Below are positions 34,143-40,928 of a stretch of 59,414 nucleotides of DNA, piece by piece; the stretch's first letter is position 1, and each line of letters opens with the position of its first letter. Position numbers and translations under genes: made by a program. A model generated the notes under the pieces. That model worked only from the letters and a program-made list of their open reading frames with translations, did not search any database and had not been told where the DNA came from. Origin of the DNA: an uncultured Ruminococcus sp. (GTDB taxonomy: Bacteria; Bacillota; Clostridia; Oscillospirales; Ruminococcaceae). The stretch lies in NCBI GenBank assembly GCA_900541495.1, contig UQKC01000008.1, positions 1-59,414 on the forward strand. Reading direction: 5' to 3'.

Positions 34143-34171
34143 AGTATAGCACGGTCGGAAAACGTTGTCAA
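34143..34171 (-). promoter_or_regulatory. Sigma-A promoter of the leader peptide and ABC exporter
   Basis: Minus strand TTGACA (34166-34171), a 17-base spacer and TATACT (34143-34148). Near consensus, which suits an operon that is transcribed constitutively and controlled after initiation. Confidence 0.85.
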
Positions 34172-34181
34172 GGGTTTTGGC

Positions 34182-34217
34182 AAAAAAATCCCGAGAAGCC
34201 GTAAATTCTTCCCGGGA
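34182..34217 (-). terminator. Terminator of the ferredoxin-like gene
   Basis: Minus strand TCCCGGGAAG (34217-34208), a nine-base loop, CTTCTCGGGA (34198-34189) and seven T. It separates the ferredoxin-like gene from the exporter promoter. Confidence 0.85.
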
Positions 34218-34236
34218 AATTATTTTAGGGTGACCT

Positions 34237-34941
34237 TTAGCCATTAAGTATTCTTCCGTCAGCGGAAATAGTTACAACTCTCAAAGGAATGTCCTTTCCG
34301 CAGGCGTTGAGCGCTCTCTTTACAGCGTTTTCGATGCCGCCGCAGCAGGGGACTTCCATTCGTGTAACGACAACGCTTTTTATTTCATTTCCTGCAAAAA
34401 TCGCAGTAAGCTTTTCGGCATAATCGCCCTCGTCAAGCTTCGGACAGCCGATAAGGGTTATCCTGCCCCTGATGAAGTCATTGTGGAAGCTGCCGTAAGC
34501 ATAAGCCGTGCAGTCTGCGGCAATGAGAACGTCTGCGCCGTCGAAATACGGTGCATAAATGGGAACAAGCTTTATCTGAACGGGCCACTGTGAAAGCTGA
34601 CCCGGGATAGACGCTGCCGGAGCAGATGCAGTTTCGTGCCTGATAGCTCTTGAATGTGAGCCCGGACAGCCGCAGGGGAGAACGCCGCTTGCCTTTTCTG
34701 CTTTCGCCTTTTTCGCCGCAAGAACAGCTGCTTCGTCATAAGCAGGCGCTTCGCGTTCCTCGAATGAGATAGCGTTCACGGGGCAGGCAGGAAGGCAGTC
34801 GCCAAGTCCGTCGCAGTAATTCTCACGCATAAGCTTTGCTTTGCCGTCAACAATGTCGATAGCGCCCTCGTGGCAGGCATCGGCGCAGAGTCCGCAGCCG
34901 TTGCATTTTTCTTCGTCTATTTTTATTATTTTTCTTATCAT
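34237..34941 (-). CDS. 2x[4Fe-4S] ferredoxin-domain protein
   Basis: The 234-residue protein has an N-terminal ferredoxin domain with CNGCGLCADAC and CDGLGDCLPACP (residues about 13-55), a linker with the motif CGCPGSHSR (about 90), and a C-terminal domain that carries DVLIAADCTAYAYGSF, IGCPKLDEGDY and VPCCGGIENAV. The extra cysteines may hold another cluster. It is a soluble redox protein of unknown partner. It is divergent from the Crp/Fnr regulator, so that regulator probably controls it in response to redox or nitrosative conditions; that role is inferred from the arrangement. Confidence 0.85.
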   Translation of the reverse strand: MIRKIIKIDEEKCNGCGLCADACHEGAIDIVDGKAKLMRENYCDGLGDCLPACPVNAISFEEREAPAYDEAAVLAAKKAKAEKASGVLPCGCPGSHSRAIRHETASAPAASIPGQLSQWPVQIKLVPIYAPYFDGADVLIAADCTAYAYGSFHNDFIRGRITLIGCPKLDEGDYAEKLTAIFAGNEIKSVVVTRMEVPCCGGIENAVKRALNACGKDIPLRVVTISADGRILNG

Positions 34942-34985
34942 TTTGGTTTTCTCCTTGTTTTCAAAAAAATGAAAGTTCGTGTTTC

Positions 34986-35014
34986 TTGACTTTCTGATAA
35001 GATTATAATATAAT
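34986..35014 (+). promoter_or_regulatory. Promoter of the Crp/Fnr regulator gene
   Basis: TTGACT (34986-34991), a 17-base spacer and TATAAT (35009-35014). The complementary strand of the same AT-rich block offers TATAAT at 35003-35008 for the divergent ferredoxin gene. Confidence 0.7.
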
Positions 35015-35018
35015 ATTT

Positions 35019-35034
35019 ACAACAAGTCGGTTGT
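35019..35034. promoter_or_regulatory. Candidate Crp/Fnr operator
   Basis: The inverted repeat ACAAC-AAGTCG-GTTGT has the length and spacing of a Crp/Fnr-type site. It lies just after the -10 box of the regulator gene (fit for self-repression) and upstream of the weak promoter of the ferredoxin gene (fit for activation). A third ACAAC lies at 35040-35044. Confidence 0.55.
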
Positions 35035-35058
35035 TTTTACAACAGAAAAGAGATGCTT

Positions 35059-35718
35059 ATGAAGAAATATATTCCCATACTGAAAAAAACACAGCTTTTT
35101 TCGGGCGCTTCGGACGAAGATATCGAAGCGATGCTCGGCTGTTTGCAGGCGAAGCTTTGCACTTACGAAAAGGGCGAGTATGTTCTGCGCGAGGGCGAGC
35201 GTGTCGAGCGGCTGATGATGCTCGTCAAGGGCGAACTGCACATTCAGCGCGATGACTACTGGGGCAACCGCAGTATAATAAGTATGGTCGGTGTCGGCGA
35301 GATGTTCGGCGAGGCATACGCTGCTCCCGAGAGCGGACCGCTGATGAATGATGTGCTTGCGGTCGAGGACAGCGCCGTGATATTTCTTGATATAGGCAAG
35401 CTGCTGACGGTCTGTCCGAACGGCTGCAAATTTCACGCAATGGCGGTGAAAAATCTGTTTTTTGCGATATCGGAAAAGAACCGAAAGCTTGTCCGAAAGC
35501 TCGGGTATATGTCGCGCCGAACAACGCGCGAAAAGCTGATAGCATATCTTTCCGAAGAAGCGAAACGGCAGAACAGCGGCAGTTTTTCCATACCGTTCAA
35601 CCGTCAGCAGCTTGCTGATTTTCTGTCCGTTGACCGCAGTGCGATGTCGAACGAGCTGTGCAAGCTTCGTGATGAGGGGCTTATTGAGTTTGAGAAGAAT
35701 AGGTTCAGGCTGTTATAA
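35059..35718 (+). CDS. Crp/Fnr-family transcription regulator
   Basis: About 219 residues: a cyclic-nucleotide-binding-like beta roll (about 15-125; YVLREGERVERLMMLVKGEL, GEMFGEAYA) and a C-terminal HTH_Crp domain (about 145-219; TTREKLIAYLSEEAKRQ, NRQQLADFLSVDRSAMSNEL as recognition helix). No N-terminal FNR-type cysteine cluster is present. The frame opens at 35053, but the AGAAAAGAG site sits against it; ATG 35059 has better spacing. Such proteins are common beside ferredoxin or hydroxylamine reductase genes in clostridia. The ligand is unknown. Confidence 0.88.
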   Translation: MKKYIPILKKTQLFSGASDEDIEAMLGCLQAKLCTYEKGEYVLREGERVERLMMLVKGELHIQRDDYWGNRSIISMVGVGEMFGEAYAAPESGPLMNDVLAVEDSAVIFLDIGKLLTVCPNGCKFHAMAVKNLFFAISEKNRKLVRKLGYMSRRTTREKLIAYLSEEAKRQNSGSFSIPFNRQQLADFLSVDRSAMSNELCKLRDEGLIEFEKNRFRLL

Positions 35719-35719
35719 A

Positions 35720-35750
35720 AAAATGTCCCCGAATTTTCGAGGACATTTTT
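35720..35750. terminator. Bidirectional terminator between crp and the glycine-zipper gene
   Basis: AAAAAAATGTCC on the left and GGACATTTTTT on the right with an inner CGAA-TTTTCG pairing. Both convergent genes stop within 40 bases. Confidence 0.8.
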
Positions 35751-35760
35751 TATACAGTTT

Positions 35761-35982
35761 TTACTTGTCTTTCTTTTCATCGTGACGATCCATTTCGCTG
35801 CCGATCTTGTTTCCGCCAAGACCTCCGACGATGCCGCCAACGATCGCACCCGGGATAGTTCCTGCGATGCCGCCAAGAGGACCTGCCACGATGCCGACAC
35901 CTGCACCCATTTTTGCACCTGCAATAGCGCCTGCAATAATGCCTCCTGTAGTGCCAACTGCTTCTTTAGCTCTTTTTGACAT
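35761..35982 (-). CDS. Small glycine-zipper membrane protein
   Basis: The 73-residue peptide has a basic N-terminus (MSKRAKEA), about 50 residues of Gly/Ala/Ile in repeated GxxxG pattern (GGIIAGAIAGAKMGAG, GGIAGTIPGAIVGGIVGG), and a charged tail ending DRHDEKKDK. It should insert in or lie on the membrane as one or two tightly packed helices. AGGAGGAA precedes the ATG. It is the last gene of an operon with two PH-domain proteins. Its function is unknown; glycine-zipper domains occur in pore-forming peptides, in bacteriocins and in membrane-scaffold proteins. Confidence 0.75.
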   Translation of the reverse strand: MSKRAKEAVGTTGGIIAGAIAGAKMGAGVGIVAGPLGGIAGTIPGAIVGGIVGGLGGNKIGSEMDRHDEKKDK

Positions 35983-36017
35983 AAAAATTCCTCCTAAAAA
36001 GTTGATCTATAGGCTTC

Positions 36018-36497
36018 TCAGCGGTTCTGGGTCATTGCTCCCATAAGCTGTGCAGCCTGATTTTTAAGTCTTTCGTTTTCGCAGTTTTCGATCTGCTCCA
36101 TGACCTTGCTCTTGAAGAAATCAGCGTCTTTTATGTACTTGAAATTGTAGCTTCCCGATGAAGTCGAGATAGCAAGTGTGGAGTAGTTGAATATCTTTCC
36201 GCCAAGACCCTGTTCAACGGAAACGTTGTTTACCTTGCTCAACGGTGAATCCATTGACTTTGTGTTGATAACGCCCGTTTTTCCCATAAGTCTCGAATTC
36301 GTAAGGGAAATGTTTGTGTGGCTGATAGCCAGATACTTGACCCCGATGAGGATAGCTGCGATGATAAGTCCAACGACAACTCCGCCGCCTGCAGCTGCGA
36401 CACCGCCGATGATAACGATGATGACCGACCAGATGATCGGGGATACAAGAACAAGCTTGTTTACTTCTGCTTTATAAAGTGTTGTTTCTGCGCTCAT
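36018..36497 (-). CDS. Bacterial PH-domain membrane protein (second paralogue)
   Basis: The 159-residue protein has two membrane segments near the N-terminus (about 15-60, LVSPIIWSVIIVIIGG and GLIIAAILIGVKYLAIS) and a bPH_2 domain (about 60-130, LTNSRLMGKTGVINTKSMDS, PLSKVNNVSVEQGLGGKIF). It ends in a charged helix. It is a clear paralogue of the gene just upstream, with identical blocks around INTKS.DSP.SKVN.VS.EQG. B. subtilis YdbST, which share the domain, have been linked to resistance to a cyclic bacteriocin. The exact role here is unknown. Confidence 0.85.
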   Translation of the reverse strand: MSAETTLYKAEVNKLVLVSPIIWSVIIVIIGGVAAAGGGVVVGLIIAAILIGVKYLAISHTNISLTNSRLMGKTGVINTKSMDSPLSKVNNVSVEQGLGGKIFNYSTLAISTSSGSYNFKYIKDADFFKSKVMEQIENCENERLKNQAAQLMGAMTQNR

Positions 36498-36518
36498 GAT
36501 AAAAAACTCCTTTAAATT

Positions 36519-37016
36519 TTATTTTGACATACTTTCGGCGAGAGCAGCCGCCTGTTTTTTGAGCTTGTCGTTTTCGTAAAGCTCGATCTGCTCCATGGTT
36601 TTTTCCTTGAATCTTTCGGCATCTTTCAGAAAATCAAATTTGTAGTTTCCCGAAGAAGTCGAGATAAGCACGGTGCTGTATCTGAATACCTTTCCCCAAA
36701 ATCCCTGCTCAATGGATACGCTGTTTACCTTGCTGATAGGCGAGTCCACCGACTTTGTGTTGATTATGCCCGTTTTGCCGTAAATTCTTCTGTCGGTAAG
36801 TACAAGCTGCACATGATTAAGAATGAATTTTTTGATACCGATAAATACGATAGGAATGATTATAACCGCAAAGTAAATTTCATACGCATAATCCAAAATA
36901 TTGTTTGCAAATCCATAACTCAACAGAATCGCATCAATGATAAGTGCAAAAAATACGGACGGTATCAAAGCTGTATTGCTAACCTTTGCTCTGATGATCT
37001 CATTTTCGATGTTCAT
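36519..37016 (-). CDS. Bacterial PH-domain membrane protein (first paralogue)
   Basis: The 165-residue protein has two N-terminal membrane segments (about 17-60) and a bPH_2 domain (LTDRRIYGKTGIINTKSVDS, PISKVNSVSIEQGFWGKVF), followed by KFDFLKDAERFKEKTMEQIE. It starts the operon PH-PH-glycine zipper. The gap to the next gene is 21 bases. Its promoter carries a 20-base box found also before the kinase gene. Confidence 0.87.
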   Translation of the reverse strand: MNIENEIIRAKVSNTALIPSVFFALIIDAILLSYGFANNILDYAYEIYFAVIIIPIVFIGIKKFILNHVQLVLTDRRIYGKTGIINTKSVDSPISKVNSVSIEQGFWGKVFRYSTVLISTSSGNYKFDFLKDAERFKEKTMEQIELYENDKLKKQAAALAESMSK

Positions 37017-37051
37017 GGTTTTTGCCCCCCCTTTTTTATTTTTATAAAACC

Positions 37052-37093
37052 ATTATACACCACATTTTTACATAAAAGGTATGCTATCAGCTT
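37052..37093 (-). promoter_or_regulatory. Promoter of the PH-domain operon with shared upstream box
   Basis: On the minus strand AAGCTGATAGCATACCTTTT (37093-37074), then 16 bases, then TATAAT (37057-37052). No good -35 hexamer is present at the usual place; the box overlaps it. The same box with the same 16-base spacing lies at 38918-38959. Confidence 0.75.
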
Positions 37094-37102
37094 ATTTTTG
37101 AT

Positions 37103-37140
37103 AAAAATTGTCCCCATAAGGAAATTGACCTTATGGGGAC
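37103..37140 (-). terminator. Terminator of the Ser/Thr kinase gene
   Basis: Minus strand GTCCCCATAAGG, a seven-base loop, CCTTATGGGGAC and AATTTTTATC. It lies seven bases after the kinase stop codon. Confidence 0.85.
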
Positions 37141-37147
37141 ATTGTAT

Positions 37148-38851
37148 TTATTCTTCCGTGAATCTTTCGTATATCATATAATGTATTCCGGAAATGGGGT
37201 CGGAGGCGTTCATGTAGTCGCCGTTTTTGATCTCAAGGAAAAGATATTCCTTTCCGTCCTCCGCCGTATAAAGATAGTAATGCTCATAAAAATAATATTC
37301 GCTGACGGCAGGAGTTTCGATAAGTCCGTATGTCCAGTTTAGGGGATCGCTGTAAAATGCTCCGCTGGAGGGAAAATAATTTATGAATACACATGTTCCG
37401 TCATCATCAAAGCGAAGCCGTTTGGGGTAGGTCGCGTTCATAGGATCCTTTATTATTTTTTTATAATACATTCGGTCGTAGATAGGTGTTCCCTGACCCG
37501 TGCTGCAAAGATAGTTCCATGTTCCTATCATGGCTTCATCGAGGTCAAATTCCCATGGCTCGTCCATTTTATCAAAGTTTTGGTCATAGATCTTTATCAA
37601 TGAAAAAGTCGGAGTGCGCAGTTTGTCGGTAACGCAGGTCATAAGTATTGTGCCTGCAGGTACGCTTTTGCTTGATGCGGTCGTTTCCTCGGATTCCGTT
37701 ACTTTAGGTTTTGATGTCGTCGTTTCCGCGGATTCTGTTACTTTAGGTTTTGATGTCGTCGTTTTTGAGGTTTTAGTTGTGGCTTTGGTTGTCTGAGGTT
37801 TTGCGGTCGAAGCCGATGTGACAGACGAAGTTGGTTTTGTTTCTGTCGGTACAGAAGTTTCGGTCGGCGCGGAAGTTTCGGTCGGCGATGCAGAGGTTTC
37901 AACGGTTACGGTAGTTTCCTCTGTTTCCGAGGTCGGCTCTGTTTCGGGAACGGCGGTCGTTTCTTCAGTAGTAATTGTTGTTGATGAAGCCGCGGTACTC
38001 AATGAAGATGTGGAAGTGGTTGTTGTTTCGGGTAATGTAAATGAAGAAACAGTGCTTGTTTCGGCTGCAGAAGTGTCAAAATCAATATTTTCAGGTTCGG
38101 TGGGCAATTGTGCAGGAAACAGGTATAATATAAATGCAATAACGGCAGCCGAGCCTATCAATATCATCGGCAGAAAGCTCATATTGCTTGCGAGAAGAGC
38201 TTTTTTAACGGCAGCTGTGCTGGAATAACGGTTTTTGGGGTCAAATTCGGTGCATTTTCGTATGATACGGCTGAATTTCCGCTTTTCGGCTTTATCACCG
38301 AGGACATTTTTGAGCGTTACACCGAGCGAATATATGTCGGCGGTCGCGTTTGTCTGACTATAGCCGAACTGCTCGGGCGGCGCATAGCCCTTTGTGCCGA
38401 GATAGCGTGTGTCGCTGTTCTTGCTGTCGTCATAATATCGTGAAGCGTCAAGGTCGATGAGCCTTATATGTCCGTCGGGCGCAATGAGAACGTTGGAAGG
38501 CTTTATATCACGGTGGATAATACCTCGGCTGTGCAGAACGGTCAGAACATCGCAAAGCTCGCAGAATGCGGAAATTATCGCTTTTTCATCGGTCAGCGAA
38601 GCGATGTTCCTTTCGCCCTCGATATATTCCTCAACAACTATCGTTTTGCCGTTTTCATACTCGGCGAGTTCGATTTTGGGGAGATAGGGTGAGGATATTT
38701 TCAGCAGCGACTTATATGAGCTTATCCTGCCGTTCATCGTCCTTAAAACGAAGTTTCTTCCCTCGGATCGAATAACCTCGATAGTTCCTTTTTCGTCCTT
38801 GTCAAGAAGACGGACAGCAGTATATTTGTTTTTTATTTCATTAATATCCAT
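37148..38851 (-). CDS. Transmembrane Ser/Thr protein kinase with Thr-rich stalk and outer domain
   Basis: About 567 residues. The kinase domain (1-215) has HRDIKPSN (His113-Arg114-Asp115, Lys117, Asn120), IDLDAS in place of DFG (Asp133) and GTKGYAPPEQFG. The N-lobe is short, without a clear glycine loop, and the usual beta-3 Lys position reads VLR (Arg37). A single membrane helix (226-247) leads to a stalk very rich in Thr/Ser/Glu (about 255-395) and an outer beta-rich domain (about 400-567) of lipocalin-like look. The frame opens at TTG 38857, but ATG 38851 is a better start. It probably senses an external or envelope signal. It is divergent from an HTH gene. Confidence 0.88.
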   Translation of the reverse strand: MDINEIKNKYTAVRLLDKDEKGTIEVIRSEGRNFVLRTMNGRISSYKSLLKISSPYLPKIELAEYENGKTIVVEEYIEGERNIASLTDEKAIISAFCELCDVLTVLHSRGIIHRDIKPSNVLIAPDGHIRLIDLDASRYYDDSKNSDTRYLGTKGYAPPEQFGYSQTNATADIYSLGVTLKNVLGDKAEKRKFSRIIRKCTEFDPKNRYSSTAAVKKALLASNMSFLPMILIGSAAVIAFILYLFPAQLPTEPENIDFDTSAAETSTVSSFTLPETTTTSTSSLSTAASSTTITTEETTAVPETEPTSETEETTVTVETSASPTETSAPTETSVPTETKPTSSVTSASTAKPQTTKATTKTSKTTTSKPKVTESAETTTSKPKVTESEETTASSKSVPAGTILMTCVTDKLRTPTFSLIKIYDQNFDKMDEPWEFDLDEAMIGTWNYLCSTGQGTPIYDRMYYKKIIKDPMNATYPKRLRFDDDGTCVFINYFPSSGAFYSDPLNWTYGLIETPAVSEYYFYEHYYLYTAEDGKEYLFLEIKNGDYMNASDPISGIHYMIYERFTEE

Positions 38852-38917
38852 TATCAAATCCCGTTATACTGATTTTTGTTTGCACTTTAAAGTCAGTATT
38901 AAAACATAATCAGATTT

Positions 38918-38959
38918 ATTATACATCATTACAGTGATAAAAAGGTATGCTGTCAGCTT
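38918..38959 (-). promoter_or_regulatory. Kinase promoter with the shared upstream box
   Basis: Minus strand AAGCTGACAGCATACCTTTT (38959-38940), 16 bases, TATAAT (38923-38918). It differs from the box before the PH operon at one base in 20 and has identical spacing. The core GCTGAYAGC is a short palindrome. Confidence 0.75.
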
Positions 38960-38995
38960 AAATTTTCATTTTCGGCAAAAAAGTATCCGAACCCC

Positions 38996-39024
38996 TTGAA
39001 ATTTATCTGTTAATATGGTAACAT
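38996..39024 (+). promoter_or_regulatory. Promoter of the HTH gene
   Basis: TTGAAA (38996-39001), a 17-base spacer and TAACAT (39019-39024), about 35 bases before the start codon. GGGGGAG precedes the ATG. Confidence 0.65.
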
Positions 39025-39058
39025 ATTTTTACAGAAAATTCAATATGGGGGAGAAAAA

Positions 39059-39499
39059 ATGAACGCAGTCAGCACGGATAAACTTGAAAACGAACTTTCG
39101 GAAATATCCGATATAAGTGATTATATAAATAACAATTCGGGTAATTTTGTGAGCGAAAAACTTTCGGATCATCTCAATAAGCTTCTTGGGGCGAAAGGCA
39201 TGTCCGTTGCAGAAGTTGTTTCCGATTCGGGACTCAACAAGGGCTATGTTTATCAGATATTCGAGGGCAGCAAGGAAAAGCCGAGCCGAGATAAGCTCAT
39301 CGCGATAGCGGTGGGAATGAAGCTCAATTTCGGTGATACGCAGAAGCTGCTGAAGATCGCGTGTATGCGCCCTCTCTATGCCAAGGATAAGCACGATGCG
39401 ATAATAATTTTTGCCCTGAAAAAGCGAAAGGATATTGATTTTATCAATGAAACGTTTGATGAATATGGCTACAAAGCTCTGAGCGGCGAAGTGAAATGA
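39059..39499 (+). CDS. XRE-type helix-turn-helix protein
   Basis: The 146-residue protein has a helical N-terminus (1-40) and an HTH domain of XRE/Cro type at about 38-95 (VSEKLSDHLNKLLGAKGMSV, AEVVSDSGLNKGYVYQIFEG, KEKPSRDKLIAIAVGM). The C-terminal part (KHDAIIIFALKKRKDIDFINE) is helical and of unknown role. It is divergent from the kinase and about 35 bases from its own promoter. It is a candidate target of the kinase and a candidate binder of the box shared by the kinase and PH operons. Both proposals are inference. Confidence 0.82.
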   Translation: MNAVSTDKLENELSEISDISDYINNNSGNFVSEKLSDHLNKLLGAKGMSVAEVVSDSGLNKGYVYQIFEGSKEKPSRDKLIAIAVGMKLNFGDTQKLLKIACMRPLYAKDKHDAIIIFALKKRKDIDFINETFDEYGYKALSGEVK

Positions 39500-39527
39500 T
39501 CGTTCAAACAGAAACGGCTGAGGTGGT

Positions 39528-40871
39528 TCAGCCGTTTTTGTTTTGTATGCTTTGGAGTGCTTTCTTTATATATAGTATACCGACAGCATCTGCGAGAAAC
39601 CAGCCTATCGGTATCGCTGACCATATTCCGACAACGCCTATCGCGGGGACGGGCGAAAGCACATACGCGAGCAAAACTCTTGTTCCGAGTGATATTATTG
39701 TCAGTACGAGTGACATTTCCGGCTTTTCGATCCCTCGGTAAAAGCCGTAAAGCAGGAACAGAACGCCTATGCCGATGTAAAAGCTGCCCTCGATGCGAAG
39801 ATAGCCGATGCCTATATTGATTATCTCGGCTTCGGACGGGTCAATGAATATTTGCATAAGGTATTTTGCAAGCACGAAGATAAGTGCTGAAACGAACAGA
39901 CAGAACGCCGCTGAAACTACAGCTGCGCGGCGCATACCCTCTTTCACTCGGTCGTGCTTTCCGCCGCCGTGATTCTGCGAGATAAAAATCGAAAAGGCAT
40001 TGCCGAATTCCTGCGCAGGCATATATGCGAACGAGTCTATCTTTACCGCCGCCGCAAATGCCGCCATTACAGCCGTTCCGAAGCTGTTGACAAGGCCTTG
40101 TATCATCAAAATGCCGAAGTTCATCACCGACTGCTGTATGCAGGCGGCAAAAGAGTGTCGGGTGACTTCTTTAACAAGCGCAGAGGTGATGTGAAGCTCG
40201 CTCTTTTTCGGCAGAAGCTCGGGTTCTTTTATCAGCACATAAGCGCCAAGTCCCACTCCCGAAACCGCCTGAGCAATAACGGTAGCTATCGCAGCTCCGC
40301 CCGTTCCCATATCGAAAACCGCAACGAGCAGGATATCAAGCGCAATATTTATTACCGCTGCCGCTCCGAGAAAATACAGCGGCACGGTTGAATTTCCTAT
40401 CGCGCGGAGCAGAAACGCGAAATAATTGTACAGAAAAACGAATATCAATCCGCCGAAAACTATGACGACATAGCTTCGCATCATCGCGTAAACATCGTCG
40501 GGGACGTTGAGGATATGAAGTATCGGGTCAACTGCGGCGAAGATGATAATGTTTATTATTACGGTCACTGCGGCAATGAAAATAAACGAAGCCGCGGCGC
40601 TGTTTTTCAGTTTTGCTTTGTCGCCCTTGCCGAAGCAGACGGAAAATATCGTGCCGCTTCCCATACAAAGTCCGATTATGACAGAGGTTATAAAGGTCAT
40701 GAGCGAATAAGCCGAGCCGACTGCCGCGAGAGCGCCCGAACCCGAGAATTTTCCAACGATGAATGAGTCGGCGATATTATAGCATTGCTGCAAAAGATTT
40801 CCGAGTATCATCGGGCAGGCGAAAAGCAGCATCGTTTTTGTAACGCTTCCCGTGGTGAGGTCTTTGGTCAT
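39528..40871 (-). CDS. MATE-family efflux transporter
   Basis: The 447-residue protein has twelve predicted membrane segments and MATE-type features: the N-terminal MLLFACPMILGNLLQQCYNIADSFIVG read in parts, VGSAYSLMTFITSVIIGLCMGSG, and the mirrored second half from about residue 235 (IQQSVMNFGILMIQGLVN). MATE proteins export drugs or metabolites in exchange for Na+ or H+. The substrate is not predictable. It converges with the HTH gene and follows the EAL gene after a terminator. Confidence 0.92.
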   Translation of the reverse strand: MTKDLTTGSVTKTMLLFACPMILGNLLQQCYNIADSFIVGKFSGSGALAAVGSAYSLMTFITSVIIGLCMGSGTIFSVCFGKGDKAKLKNSAAASFIFIAAVTVIINIIIFAAVDPILHILNVPDDVYAMMRSYVVIVFGGLIFVFLYNYFAFLLRAIGNSTVPLYFLGAAAVINIALDILLVAVFDMGTGGAAIATVIAQAVSGVGLGAYVLIKEPELLPKKSELHITSALVKEVTRHSFAACIQQSVMNFGILMIQGLVNSFGTAVMAAFAAAVKIDSFAYMPAQEFGNAFSIFISQNHGGGKHDRVKEGMRRAAVVSAAFCLFVSALIFVLAKYLMQIFIDPSEAEIINIGIGYLRIEGSFYIGIGVLFLLYGFYRGIEKPEMSLVLTIISLGTRVLLAYVLSPVPAIGVVGIWSAIPIGWFLADAVGILYIKKALQSIQNKNG

Positions 40872-40892
40872 TTATATGTTCCTTTTAATGAA

Positions 40893-40923
40893 AAGCTGTC
40901 CTCGGGATCTCCGAGAACAGCTT
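40893..40923 (-). terminator. Terminator of the EAL-domain gene
   Basis: AAGCTGTCCTCGG and CCGAGAACAGCTT form a 13-base stem with one mismatch and a five-base loop. On the minus strand it is followed by TTTCATT. Confidence 0.7.
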
Positions 40924-40928
40924 TATTA

